Shown here in pieces: positions 34,560 through 43,434 of a stretch of 64,000 nt of DNA. The DNA comes from Winogradskyella haliclonae (GTDB taxonomy: Bacteria; Bacteroidota; Bacteroidia; Flavobacteriales; Flavobacteriaceae): positions 411,709 to 475,708 of the forward strand of contig NZ_BMDQ01000003.1 in the NCBI RefSeq assembly GCF_014635865.1. Direction: 5' to 3'. Position numbers and translations under genes: made by a program. Under the pieces are notes generated by a model, which saw only the letters and a program-made list of their open reading frames with translations, was not told where the DNA came from and did no database searches. Numbering within the stretch: position 1 is the first letter of the stretch; each line of letters begins with the position of its first letter.

Positions 34560-35795
34560 TTAGAAAGGTCCTCCTACTTGAGTAGTTGTAGCTGTATTAA
34601 GAGCTCCAGTTTGCATAATAGAACTTGTGTGACCCGTACCAGTTTGGTAAGTAAATGCAGTGTTAGCCAATCCGTTTTGATTTGTATATGCATCATTACT
34701 AAATCCTAATTGATCAGATACAGATAAGTTAAAGTTACCATTTTGGATAGTTAAAGAACTATTATCATCACCAAATTGGTATTGACCAGATTCGTTTCCT
34801 AGTAAGAAACCGTCAAATTGAACAGCTGCAGCATAGTTACCATTACCAACTTGTAATTGCTCAGCATAGTTGTTAGCAGAGAAAAAAGATTGATCTATGT
34901 AAGCATCGTTACCAGCACCATCTTGTATTTGAAGAGCAGTGTTATCAAAAGAGAAAAACTCTTGCCACACTTGTCCAAAGTTATCTTCACCAAATTGGTA
35001 CTGAGTTGATGTATTACCAGCACCAAATTGATCAGCTTGAGCTTCATTACCCTCGCCATCTTGATACTGCATAGCTGTGTTTGATAACCCATCTTGATCT
35101 ACGTCAGCTATGTTATCTTCACCATATTGGTCTTGATCAGAATCGTTATCATTACCTACTTGATTAGCATATGCACGGTTTCCATCTCCTCTTTGATATT
35201 GGTCAGCAGTGTTACCAGAACCTCCAAAGTTTAATTGATATACATCTGCAAAGTTGTTAGAACCTCTCTGTGTTTGCTTAGAGTCATGGTTCTCTCCTTC
35301 TTGCCATGCATAAGCATCGTTTCCATCAGATTGGTTAGGACCACTACTTTGGTCTTGTCTAGACGTGTTGTCATCACCTAATTGTACAACATCCGCAAAA
35401 TTGTTATCAAAACGTTGCTTTTGGTTAGATTTGTTTCTTGCACCCCATTGGAAAGCATAAGCATCATTATCTTCTGCATAACCTACACCTTGATCAATAT
35501 TAGATCTGTTTTTGTAGCCTAACTGAGTAACAAATGCTAAGTTACGATCACCATCTTGCTTTACTTTAGATCGGTTCTTTGTACCATCTTGATACACATC
35601 AGACCTGTTATCAACACCTCCAATACCAAAGTTTTTACCATCTTGGTCAACTTTAGATTTGTTTTTGTAACCAGTTTGATAAACGATAGATCCGTTTCCA
35701 GCTCCATTTTGGTCAACATCACTGTCATTAGATTGTGCAAAAGAAACTCCTCCGCATAATAATAGTGCCGCGGCACCTAAAAAATAATTTTTCAT
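34560..35795 (-). CDS. csgA: CsgA-like major curlin, large and acidic
   Basis: 411 residues, against about 150 in E. coli. The signal peptide is residues 1-21 (LLLCGGVSFAQ). The whole mature protein consists of about 33 strand-turn half-units of the type xQxGxxN spaced about 11 residues apart, i.e. roughly 16 curlin repeats (DQDGLSN, YQDGEGN, DQFGAGN, YQFGEDN and so on). Two half-unit types alternate (Tyr-Gln and Asp-Gln starts). Asp is very frequent and Lys/Arg occur mainly in the N-terminal third. The protein ends in repeat-like sequence (TTQVGGPF). Curlins form extracellular amyloid fibres for adhesion and biofilm. First gene of the operon. Confidence 0.92.
   Translation of the reverse strand: MKNYFLGAAALLLCGGVSFAQSNDSDVDQNGAGNGSIVYQTGYKNKSKVDQDGKNFGIGGVDNRSDVYQDGTKNRSKVKQDGDRNLAFVTQLGYKNRSNIDQGVGYAEDNDAYAFQWGARNKSNQKQRFDNNFADVVQLGDDNTSRQDQSSGPNQSDGNDAYAWQEGENHDSKQTQRGSNNFADVYQLNFGGSGNTADQYQRGDGNRAYANQVGNDNDSDQDQYGEDNIADVDQDGLSNTAMQYQDGEGNEAQADQFGAGNTSTQYQFGEDNFGQVWQEFFSFDNTALQIQDGAGNDAYIDQSFFSANNYAEQLQVGNGNYAAAVQFDGFLLGNESGQYQFGDDNSSLTIQNGNFNLSVSDQLGFSNDAYTNQNGLANTAFTYQTGTGHTSSIMQTGALNTATTTQVGGPF
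34563..35730 (-). repeat. Coding repeats of the curlin (about 33 bp half-units)
   Basis: DNA repeats reflecting xQxGxxN half-units with a 33-base (66-base for a full unit) period. They are diverged at the nucleotide level, so they are coding repeats, not a CRISPR or satellite. Confidence 0.85.
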
Positions 35796-36548
35796 AATTT
35801 TTAATTTAATGGATTAATTTAAATAGATTAATAAATGATTAATTAATAAAACATAAAACTTTTATGTTTAACTTTTATATAATTCTCAATCCATAAAGAA
35901 AGAGATTACAATTCTTTTTAATACTATAATCATTAAAATATTCTCGGGGAACAGAATAACTTTTCTTCATAATTATTTCGTCTTAAAAGTATTTGAAAAG
36001 TGCTAAAACACATATCAAAAACTGTTACGAAACAATGAACATAACATTAAATTTTTGGGGGAAATAAAATTCAATTCACTTACTTAATAAAGTGAGTTCA
36101 AAAGAAAATTAATTAATTGATTAATAGCTTTTAATGTTTTAAACTTCCATTACAGAAACTTCAACATTACAAATGTATACTTTATTACTTTAGACCAATA
36201 GTCTTTAAACGAATATTTAATCTTTTTGTCGAAAAATCGTTAAAAAAATAAATTATCGTTAGTAGAATACGTCAAAATATGATAATGATTGAATTTTCTT
36301 CAACACGATAGGACCGCTTATTGCTTGATAATTAGCAAAGTAAGAGTCTTAAAAGATTTTTTTTCTTTAAAAACCTTACTATCCTTTTTGACTTTCAAAA
36401 AAGTATTAATTCACAAACTGCGAAAACCTTATAGTTAATAAATAGAACACTGTTGTTAATAACAAATGTTTAAACCTCCTTCTTTTTATAGTAGTGAAAA
36501 ATGAAAAAAAATTATCTTTGGGCTTTCGCTAATTTAACACAACACAAA
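35796..36548. promoter_or_regulatory. 750-bp divergent regulatory region between csgA and glnA
   Basis: No ORF is supported. On the csgA side, AAACATAAA-ACT-TTTATGTTT (35849-35869) is a 9-bp palindrome in the probable csgA leader. On the minus strand TACATTTG (36170-36177) with TTG 18 bases upstream (36196-36198) is a good promoter, giving a leader of about 370 bases. Near the glnA end, TATCTTTG (36513-36520) is the -7 box for glnA. Between these the sequence is AT-rich with minor hairpins (TTGCT...AGCAA near 36318-36338), and a short T-rich hairpin near 36345-36368. No curli regulator gene is present. Confidence 0.5.
36513..36520 (+). promoter_or_regulatory. -7 box for glnA; decides its start
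   Basis: TATCTTTG matches TAnnTTTG. It lies downstream of the first in-frame ATG (36501), so translation must begin at 36549. Confidence 0.6.
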
Positions 36549-37562
36549 ATGAGCAAATCCAAGTTAGAATATATTTGGTTAGACGGTTACAAACCAACAC
36601 AAAACATGAGAAGTAAAACTAAAGTTGAAGACAACTTTAGTGGTAAATTAGAAGACTGTCCAATATGGTCTTTTGATGGTTCATCAACAAAACAAGCAGA
36701 AGGTGGATCATCTGATTGTCTATTAAAACCAGTTGCAATTTATCCTGACCCAGCACGTAATAATGGATACTTAGTAATGACAGAGGTTTTAAATGCGGAT
36801 GGCACTCCACATGAATCTAATGGTCGTTCTACTATTGACGATGATGATAACGACTTTTGGTTTGGTTTTGAGCAAGAATACTTTATTATGGACAAGGATA
36901 CGCAATTACCTCTAGGATTCCCAATTGGCGGTTACCCAGGACCTCAAGGTATGTATTACTGTTCTGTTGGTGGTAGAAATACACATGGTAGAGATTTCGT
37001 TGAAGAACATGCAGACTTATGCATTGCTGCTGGATTAAATTTTGAAGGCATCAATCAAGAAGTTGCTTCTGGTCAGTGGGAATTTCAATTATTTGCCAAA
37101 GGTGCAAAAAAAGCTGGTGATGAAATATGGGTAGCTCGTTATTTGTTGGATCGCTTAACAGAGCAATATGGCTACTATATAGAATACCACCCAAAACCTG
37201 TAAAAGGTGATTGGAATGGTTCTGGTATGCATGCCAACTTCTCAAACACTGTTTTAAGAACATGTGGTTCTCAAGAAACTTATGAGAAAATATGCGAAGC
37301 TTTTAGACCAGTTGTAAAAGAACATATGGCTGTTTATGGCGAATATAACGATCAGCGTCTAACAGGATTACATGAAACAGCTCACGTAGATGATTTTTCT
37401 TATGGAGTTTCTGATAGAGGAGCATCAATTCGTATTCCTATTATTACTGTAGAAAAAGGCTGGAAAGGCTGGTTAGAAGATCGTAGACCCGCATCTAATG
37501 GAGATCCATATAAAATTGCAGGACGAATAGTAAAGACCGTAAAGTCTGCAAATATTTCTTAG
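36549..37562 (+). CDS. glnA: Glutamine synthetase, type II (eukaryote-like)
   Basis: 337 residues from the ATG at 36549, matching the MSKSKLEYIWLDGY start of short GSII enzymes; the ATG at 36501 lies before the promoter box and is rejected. GSII features: WSFDGSSTKQAEGGSSD near residue 45, FGFEQEYF (metal ligands), NHEVASGQWEFQ-like QEVASGQWEFQ, and the ATP site GDWNGSGMHANFS. It makes glutamine from glutamate and ammonia. GSII is much shorter than bacterial GSI and lacks the adenylylation Tyr loop, so control is presumably transcriptional or by feedback. No PII or GlnD gene is nearby. Confidence 0.95.
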   Translation: MSKSKLEYIWLDGYKPTQNMRSKTKVEDNFSGKLEDCPIWSFDGSSTKQAEGGSSDCLLKPVAIYPDPARNNGYLVMTEVLNADGTPHESNGRSTIDDDDNDFWFGFEQEYFIMDKDTQLPLGFPIGGYPGPQGMYYCSVGGRNTHGRDFVEEHADLCIAAGLNFEGINQEVASGQWEFQLFAKGAKKAGDEIWVARYLLDRLTEQYGYYIEYHPKPVKGDWNGSGMHANFSNTVLRTCGSQETYEKICEAFRPVVKEHMAVYGEYNDQRLTGLHETAHVDDFSYGVSDRGASIRIPIITVEKGWKGWLEDRRPASNGDPYKIAGRIVKTVKSANIS

Positions 37563-37576
37563 TGAAATTTATATAT

Positions 37577-37609
37577 AAAAAAAGCGATCCAAATGGGTCG
37601 CTTTTTTTT
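37577..37609. terminator. Terminator after glnA
   Basis: AAAAAAGCGATCC AAAT GGGTCGCTTTTTTT; perfect stem with one G-U pair and T/A runs both ways. Shared with the convergent antiporter gene. Confidence 0.88.
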
Positions 37610-37627
37610 ATAACTTTTATTTTTTTC

Positions 37628-38575
37628 TTAACTAAAAGCCAGTCCTATAAATATTAAGTAGGCTATAAAAAGTAATAATCCTTTACGGCGCCCTATAGTA
37701 AATCTCTTACCAAAAAACACTAACGGTATAAGAATTGCAGCAAAGCAAATCATCCAAAATATATTTGTAGATAAAATCTTAGAAGACTCGACAACTATTG
37801 GTTTTATCATTGCAGTAAGTCCTAAAACAGAAGCTATGTTAAATATATTAGACCCTATTAAATTACCCAAAGAAATGGCTTTCTCTTTTTTAAGGGCAGC
37901 TATAACTGAAGCTGCTAATTCTGGGACACTTGTACCAATAGCTATTACTGTTACAGATATAGCATAATCACTTATGCCTACAGCTTTAGCAAACCCTTTT
38001 GCGCCATCTACTAACCACTCAGAGCCATAATACAAACCTGCAGCACCAATAATAAGCCAAATACCTATTTTAAAATTTGAAACAACAGCTAAACTTTCAT
38101 CTACTTCTTCAGCAATACTCGCTTTTGTTTTCTTTCGAGAATCTCTAATTAACAAAAATAAGAACCCTATTAAAACAATAAATAATATTGCGCCTTCAAC
38201 TGAGGAAAGCACATTATCATTACTCAGAAAGAAATACAATGCAAATGACATAAACATTAGCATTGGCCAATTAAGCTTGTAAAACTCTCTATCTATTATT
38301 AATGGAGAAATTATTGCGGTAATACCTAAAACCAAACCTATGTTAGCAATATTAGAACCTATTACATTTCCCAAAGCTATATCACTAACGCCATCTAATG
38401 CTGCCTGTAAACTCACTAACAACTCTGGTGCCGATGTTGCAAAAGATACAACCGTCATACCAATAACAAGTTTAGATAGCTTAAGTTTAAAAGATAACCC
38501 TACAGATGCTCTTACCAAAAATTCTCCACCAACAACAAGCAAAACCAATCCTAGGATTATAAGCAATACATTCAT
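37628..38575 (-). CDS. Calcium/sodium antiporter (CaCA family)
   Basis: 315 residues with about ten membrane segments. The two alpha-repeats of the CaCA superfamily are visible: TSAPELLVSL with ALGNVIGSNIANIGLVLG near the N-terminus, and TSVPELAASV with SLGNLIGSNIFNIASVLGL in the second half. The GNxIGSN pairs line the ion-binding site. It exchanges Ca2+ for Na+ (or H+) across the inner membrane. YrbG-type proteins have this length. It is a single gene convergent with glnA. Confidence 0.95.
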   Translation of the reverse strand: MNVLLIILGLVLLVVGGEFLVRASVGLSFKLKLSKLVIGMTVVSFATSAPELLVSLQAALDGVSDIALGNVIGSNIANIGLVLGITAIISPLIIDREFYKLNWPMLMFMSFALYFFLSNDNVLSSVEGAILFIVLIGFLFLLIRDSRKKTKASIAEEVDESLAVVSNFKIGIWLIIGAAGLYYGSEWLVDGAKGFAKAVGISDYAISVTVIAIGTSVPELAASVIAALKKEKAISLGNLIGSNIFNIASVLGLTAMIKPIVVESSKILSTNIFWMICFAAILIPLVFFGKRFTIGRRKGLLLFIAYLIFIGLAFS

Positions 38576-38664
38576 TTATATTCAATTTTTTGCGAAGATA
38601 GTGTTTACTTTTTAACTATATATTCTATTCTTTTAAAGGATTAAAACTAAATTTTAAGTTAAAT

Positions 38665-38700
38665 AACTATAAAAATAGTTTGATAACTACAAAAATAGTT
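38665..38700 (+). promoter_or_regulatory. Two BlaI/MecI-type operator dyads
   Basis: AACTATAAAAATAGTT (38665-38680) and AACTACAAAAATAGTT (38685-38700) are two dyads of the same design with centres 20 bases (two helical turns) apart. They cover the spacer and abut the -7 box (TATATTTG, 38700-38707) of the blaI-like gene; TTTG at 38679-38682 is a candidate -33 element. The layout fits autorepression by the encoded regulator. Confidence 0.75.
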
Positions 38701-38707
38701 ATATTTG
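38700..38707 (+). promoter_or_regulatory. -7 box of the BlaI/BlaR1-like operon
   Basis: TATATTTG, full TAnnTTTG match, overlapping the second operator by one base and 31 bases before the ATG. Confidence 0.7.
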
Positions 38708-38738
38708 AATCCTATTCATCTATAAAAACATATAGCAC

Positions 38739-39098
38739 ATGCAAAAATTAACAAACAAAGAAGAGGAAATAATGCACATTTTGTGGCAATTAGAAAAAGC
38801 ATTTGTTAAAGATGTTTTGGCAGAGATTAAAGAAGACAAACCCCATTACAATACATTATCTACTATTATTAGACATCTTGAAGAAAAAGGATATGTTGCC
38901 TATAATGCTTACGGAAAAACACACCAATACTATCCAATTATTACTAAAGAGGCTTATAAAGCCAAATTTATGAATACAGCTATAGCGCACTATTTTAACA
39001 ACTCCTACAAAAACATGGTTTCCTTTTTTGCTAAAGAGGAAAAAATTAGTGTTGAAGAACTTAAAGAAATTATAGAATTAATAGAAAAAAAGAAATAA
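38739..39098 (+). CDS. BlaI/MecI/CopY-family transcriptional repressor
   Basis: 119 residues. The winged-helix domain is typical: LTNKEEEIMHILWQLEKAFV, then HYNTLSTIIRHLEEKGYVAY with the recognition helix and GKTHQYYPIITKEAY wing. The C-terminal dimerisation helix (about 80-119) ends ELIELIEKKK. The cleavage site used by BlaR1 proteases cannot be identified by eye. It is the first gene of a two-gene operon (next start two bases after the stop), and the dyads upstream are its likely operators. Beta-lactam response is not implied; most Bacteroidota pairs of this kind have unknown inducers. Confidence 0.93.
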   Translation: MQKLTNKEEEIMHILWQLEKAFVKDVLAEIKEDKPHYNTLSTIIRHLEEKGYVAYNAYGKTHQYYPIITKEAYKAKFMNTAIAHYFNNSYKNMVSFFAKEEKISVEELKEIIELIEKKK

Positions 39099-39099
39099 G

Positions 39100-41373
39100 A
39101 TGGACTATTTATTAAAATCTAGCGCCTTACTCTTTTTAATGTATTTGGGCTATACCTTTTTTTTAAAAAAGGAAACTTTTTTTAATCATAACAGATGGTT
39201 TCTATTAATTGGTCTTGTAACCGCATTAGCATTGCCTTTAATCGTTATCCCTATATACACTACTATTGAGCCAATTACAATAATAGAAACACCAACATCA
39301 TTTGTTAATACCTCTGCAGAAATTACTCCTAATAAGAAATCATTTGATTGGTTACAATTATTGACTAATATCTATTTTGTAGGCTTAGTTATATTTTTAA
39401 TACAGTTTATATTACAATTTGGTTCTTTAGCATTTCTTTTGCTTAAAAACTCAAAAGATAAGGACGGTATTTACACCTATGTGATTGTAAAAAATAAAAT
39501 CTCCCCATTTTCATTTTTCAAATGGATTGTTTACAACCCAAACTTGTTTTCGAATGAAGAATTAAAACTAATACTTAATCACGAAAAAGTACATGTACGC
39601 CAATGGCACTCTATGGATATTATTATATCTAGACTCACTTGTGTCATATTTTGGTTTAATCCGTTTACATGGCTATACCATAAAGACATACAGCAAAATT
39701 TAGAATACATAGCAGATGCAAATGCTCAAAACACATCAAACTCAGAAACCGATTATCAACGTTTACTCTTAAAAACAAGTGTTGGTGATAATACTATCAA
39801 TCTTACATCAAATTTTTATAATTCATTAATCAAAAAACGAATCATCATGTTACAGAAACAACCATCAAAGTCAATCAATCGTTTGAAGTCTATTTTTATT
39901 TTACCCCTTCTTTTGGTTTTCCTAATGAGCTTTAATACTAAAGAAGTGTATATAGAAAACGTAGAAGTAACAAATGAGAGTAAGCTAGATACACAAAATT
40001 CAAAACTAATAGAAGTCGTTTTTTCTAAAAATACTTCTGACAAAGAATTAAGCAAAATCAAATCTGAATTAGCAAAGCAGGATGTTATAATGACCATAAA
40101 TGAAATTAAAAGAAACTCTGATGGCTTAATTACAGAAATTGACTTATCCTTCAAGTTTAATGAAGGTATGACTAATTACAATGCAGAAGACAGTGATGGT
40201 ATAAAACCATTTTATTTTAAAGCTGACACTAATGGTTCCATTAGTGTTGGCCCAGCAACAAATGAAATAATAGAAATAATTGAAGAACCAGAGGTTATAG
40301 AACTTATTGAAGTTAAAGAGGAACCTATTATCGAAATTATTGAGGAAGAAATGGAAATTGAAAACGATAAAAAACAAAACAGATTCATTATTCATGATGC
40401 TGAAAATGAGGTAGAAATCGTTGCAGACTCTGTTTTAGTTGTGGAAGGTAGACCAAAAGTTAAAGCGACATATACATATGTTACTAAAGACACTATTATA
40501 GTTGGCAAGTCAATTAATAAATCGAAGGTTATTGCTAACGGGAATGTTAAAATCCGAAGCAACTCTTTTGTGGTTAATACTGACTCCATCAAAATTAGAA
40601 ATGCTAATGGTACAGATCCTATTTATATTCTAAATGGCAAACGCATATCTAAAAAAAAGTTTCAAAAAATAAATTCTGCCAAGATTAAAACTATGGATGT
40701 GCTCAAAGACAAATCTGCTATAAAATTATATGGTAAGGCTGCAAAAGATGGTGTTATTATAATTAATACCGAAGAAAAGGGGCCATGGAAAGTATCAACA
40801 AAAGTTAATTCTGTAAAATCATATAAAGAAGCATCTAGTGGTGACGTAAAACAGTTAATTGCTTCTGGCAAGAAACCCGTAATTGTAATTGATAATGAAG
40901 TCATGGGGAATATAAAAATAAAAGATATTGATTATGATGTTGCCAAATCAGTTAGTATTTTAAAAGGAGAAGCAGCCATAAACTTATTTGGAAAAAAAGC
41001 TAAAGACGGAGCTGTAGTAATATTCACCAAAGATTATAAAGCTGTTAAACCGGATAATGTAAAAGTAGTTGTATCTGGAATACATTATGAGGATGATTTA
41101 AACAAAAGTGAAAATGCAATTTTATACTACGTAACTAAAGACACCTCTGATAAAGAGCTAAAACAATATAAAAGTAAACTAGCAAAACAGAACATCACAG
41201 CAAAATTTAATAAAGTAAAGCGAAATGATGCCGGTGAAATCATTAGTATTAAAATTTCATTATCAGATGAAAATGGTGCTAAATCCAGTGCAAGCTGGAA
41301 AGATGATGATGGAATATCAAAAATACTAATAGGCAAAAAAGGAAATAAACTTATCGCTTCTTCAAGCTACTAA
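39100..41373 (+). CDS. BlaR1-like M56 metallopeptidase with duplicated C-terminal domains and SusC plug-like modules
   Basis: 757 residues. The N-terminal M56 domain has four membrane helices (about residues 5-20, 30-50, 88-112 and 262-278) and the zinc site HEKVH at residues 161-165, plus LEYIADANAQ. The extracytoplasmic region contains two copies of a beta-domain (TSDKELSKIKSELAKQDV near 310; TSDKELKQYKSKLAKQNI near 690). It also has a Glu/Ile-rich stretch (about 387-427) and two TonB-receptor plug-like modules (PIYILNGKRISKKKF...IKTMDVLKDKSAIKLYGKAA; PVIVIDNEVM...SVSILKGEAAINLFGKKA). It is expected to sense an envelope signal and cleave the adjacent BlaI-like repressor; the signal is unknown. 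Confidence 0.88.
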   Translation: MDYLLKSSALLFLMYLGYTFFLKKETFFNHNRWFLLIGLVTALALPLIVIPIYTTIEPITIIETPTSFVNTSAEITPNKKSFDWLQLLTNIYFVGLVIFLIQFILQFGSLAFLLLKNSKDKDGIYTYVIVKNKISPFSFFKWIVYNPNLFSNEELKLILNHEKVHVRQWHSMDIIISRLTCVIFWFNPFTWLYHKDIQQNLEYIADANAQNTSNSETDYQRLLLKTSVGDNTINLTSNFYNSLIKKRIIMLQKQPSKSINRLKSIFILPLLLVFLMSFNTKEVYIENVEVTNESKLDTQNSKLIEVVFSKNTSDKELSKIKSELAKQDVIMTINEIKRNSDGLITEIDLSFKFNEGMTNYNAEDSDGIKPFYFKADTNGSISVGPATNEIIEIIEEPEVIELIEVKEEPIIEIIEEEMEIENDKKQNRFIIHDAENEVEIVADSVLVVEGRPKVKATYTYVTKDTIIVGKSINKSKVIANGNVKIRSNSFVVNTDSIKIRNANGTDPIYILNGKRISKKKFQKINSAKIKTMDVLKDKSAIKLYGKAAKDGVIIINTEEKGPWKVSTKVNSVKSYKEASSGDVKQLIASGKKPVIVIDNEVMGNIKIKDIDYDVAKSVSILKGEAAINLFGKKAKDGAVVIFTKDYKAVKPDNVKVVVSGIHYEDDLNKSENAILYYVTKDTSDKELKQYKSKLAKQNITAKFNKVKRNDAGEIISIKISLSDENGAKSSASWKDDDGISKILIGKKGNKLIASSSY

Positions 41374-41377
41374 AAGG

Positions 41378-41414
41378 AAAAGCCTAAACATTATTTAAGT
41401 TTAGGCTTTTTTTT
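41378..41414. terminator. Bidirectional terminator
   Basis: AAAAGCCTAAAC and GTTTAGGCTTTTTTTT, between the M56 gene and the convergent endonuclease gene. Confidence 0.85.
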
Positions 41415-43407
41415 ATTTAATCACTAAGCGTTTAGTTTCAGTTTTGTTAGCATCTGTAAACTTCAATAAATACAAACCTGAAGACAACCTAAAATCAACC
41501 TTATTAGAACTGTCTGGTTTTAATGTTTCAATTTTTCGGCCTTCAATGGATAAAACCTCTATTATTGTTGATTGTGTTATACCCTGAAATGTTAAGCTGT
41601 TTTGTGTAGGGTTTGGATAAAACGAATATCTATCTAACTCCTCATTATTAGTACTTAAAGCACCGTTAAAAACCATTCCTACTTTGTCTCCCCATATATA
41701 ATCCACAAGGTCTGGCAAATCAACTAAAGGATTTCTGTTACGTTGCCACTCGTAAACAACATTGTTTCTGTTCATTTCATAATCATCCGGAATATCATCT
41801 TCATGCCACTGTATTAAAGTTGCCAAATCACCTAAATTACCCGTAGGGGAAGAACTCGGAAAACCATTTACAATTTGCAAACCATTATACCTCAACTCTA
41901 AATATAACACGCCACGAGCAACATCGCCTCTAAAACTAATTCCCACATCATTTGTCACATCTATATTTGAAGGACCATTATACTCATCAGAATCAAAATT
42001 ATTACTGTAATGCCTGTTACTCCTTCTACTATTTTCTCCTGCATCTGCTGCCCTTAATGCATGAGCATCAGAATTACCATGACGAAGGGAATCCGCATTT
42101 GTAGTTATAAAAGAATTTATACCAGTAGCAAAATCATCGAAATCTTCCCAATCATCATATCCACCTCTTGATCGCGGAAATGTATGTTCTCTATTCCATT
42201 TACCATTACTGATGCTTGAATTTTGTACATCTAGTTTAGAGCGCCCTTCTTCCGTATAGACCAACCAAACCTGATTACTATTTAAAGGGTTTTGATCTGC
42301 ACTTTTAAGTATATCTACAACATCTGCATAACTATGCGTTCTTACTACATTTGGGTCTGCAATAATTGCTTGCACAGCATCTCTTAAATCTTGTCCAGCT
42401 TTTCCGTTAAGACTACTGTAATAACCAGAAGGCTGTGCACTAGTCACTTGGTCATAGGTTGGATTTAATGGTGTACCCCATGCAGCCATAGTAAAATCAT
42501 TATCTACAACACGAACAGTAATTAAATTATTTGAAGCGGCAATAGGCTCTACTAAATCTAAAAACCGAATTTCTAATTCTTCATCACCTTCGTCATCTGA
42601 ATCATCAGTAATTGTAATTGTTGTTGTAGCAACATTTTGACCATTTGGTATAGTAATCTCAGTTGAACCTATAAAATCAGAAGAGTTAAACGTTAAGTTA
42701 TTTAATGAAATATTGAATGTAACATCAGAAGTCACATTCTGGTCAGCTGTAAATGTAATTACAAAACTATCACCCTCATTATACTCTGTTGAAGAAACAG
42801 AAATTTCTATTGTATTAAAAACTATTCCACTACCATCGTTTAATGCTCTAGGTGTTGGCGTAGCAGCTATATAAGTTCCATCATTTTGCCTTTGTAAAGA
42901 TCTTGGATTAGAAGTCGTACCATTATCATTGTACTGAATTGTTTCTCCTAAAAGACCAAGTAATACCGAATCATCAGCATCATTAGTATCGTATACTAAT
43001 GCATCAATTAAATCTGTTTGTGTTGCAAGTGTTCCTTCAGGAAAATCATTTACTGAAGCCTGATATATTGCAATAGCATCTGCACCATTCTGAATAACAT
43101 TATTTGGAATCACAACTTGCGGAAAAGGACTTACCAATAAATTCCCAAGAACTAAAAGTCCATTGCTATCCGTGGTGTATCCATTTAAGTCATATGCTAA
43201 ATAACTTGAATCACCTCCATTAGTAGAACCATTAAAAAACACCAAAATATATCCGTCAGTTGAAAAGTTTGGTGTTAGAGATTTTATTTCAATAAATTCT
43301 TTGTCATCAGTACTAGGAGTGTCTGGATCAATCTCATTAATTACAAGCACTTGTGATTGTGCAAAAAATGAAACTAAAAAGAATAAGAGAAAAGTAAAAT
43401 TGCGCAT
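41413..43407 (-). CDS. Secreted endonuclease I-family nuclease with lamin-tail and Calx-beta domains, T9SS type A
   Basis: 664 residues. A signal peptide (ending FFAQSQ) is followed by a lamin-tail-like domain (VLVINEIDPDTPSTDDKEFI), a Calx-beta domain (about 200-300; EYNEGDSFVITFTADQNVTS, DDSDDEGDEELEIRFLD) and the endonuclease I catalytic domain (about 320-560) with the KWNREHTFPRSRGG active-site motif. The C-terminus is a T9SS type A sorting domain (SFYPNPTQNSLTFQ ... SSGLYLLKFTDANKTETKRL). It is probably exported to the surface or medium by the type IX system to degrade extracellular DNA. Confidence 0.93.
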   Translation of the reverse strand: MRNFTFLLFFLVSFFAQSQVLVINEIDPDTPSTDDKEFIEIKSLTPNFSTDGYILVFFNGSTNGGDSSYLAYDLNGYTTDSNGLLVLGNLLVSPFPQVVIPNNVIQNGADAIAIYQASVNDFPEGTLATQTDLIDALVYDTNDADDSVLLGLLGETIQYNDNGTTSNPRSLQRQNDGTYIAATPTPRALNDGSGIVFNTIEISVSSTEYNEGDSFVITFTADQNVTSDVTFNISLNNLTFNSSDFIGSTEITIPNGQNVATTTITITDDSDDEGDEELEIRFLDLVEPIAASNNLITVRVVDNDFTMAAWGTPLNPTYDQVTSAQPSGYYSSLNGKAGQDLRDAVQAIIADPNVVRTHSYADVVDILKSADQNPLNSNQVWLVYTEEGRSKLDVQNSSISNGKWNREHTFPRSRGGYDDWEDFDDFATGINSFITTNADSLRHGNSDAHALRAADAGENSRRSNRHYSNNFDSDEYNGPSNIDVTNDVGISFRGDVARGVLYLELRYNGLQIVNGFPSSSPTGNLGDLATLIQWHEDDIPDDYEMNRNNVVYEWQRNRNPLVDLPDLVDYIWGDKVGMVFNGALSTNNEELDRYSFYPNPTQNSLTFQGITQSTIIEVLSIEGRKIETLKPDSSNKVDFRLSSGLYLLKFTDANKTETKRLVIK

Positions 43408-43420
43408 ACTTAATTTTTTG

Positions 43421-43428
43421 CAAATATA
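43421..43428 (-). promoter_or_regulatory. -7 box for endonuclease gene
   Basis: TATATTTGC on the minus strand, 14 bases before the ATG. Confidence 0.6.
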
Positions 43429-43434
43429 CGTTTA

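Noticed and set aside
34560..35795. Regular repeats resembling a CRISPR array or tandem satellite
   Set aside because: The repeats are in frame, diverged at the DNA level and encode curlin half-units; there are no constant repeats separated by unique spacers.
38739..41373. Beta-lactam resistance operon (blaI-blaR1 with beta-lactamase)
   Set aside because: No penicillin-binding sensor domain or beta-lactamase gene is present; the sensor part is different and the inducer is unknown.
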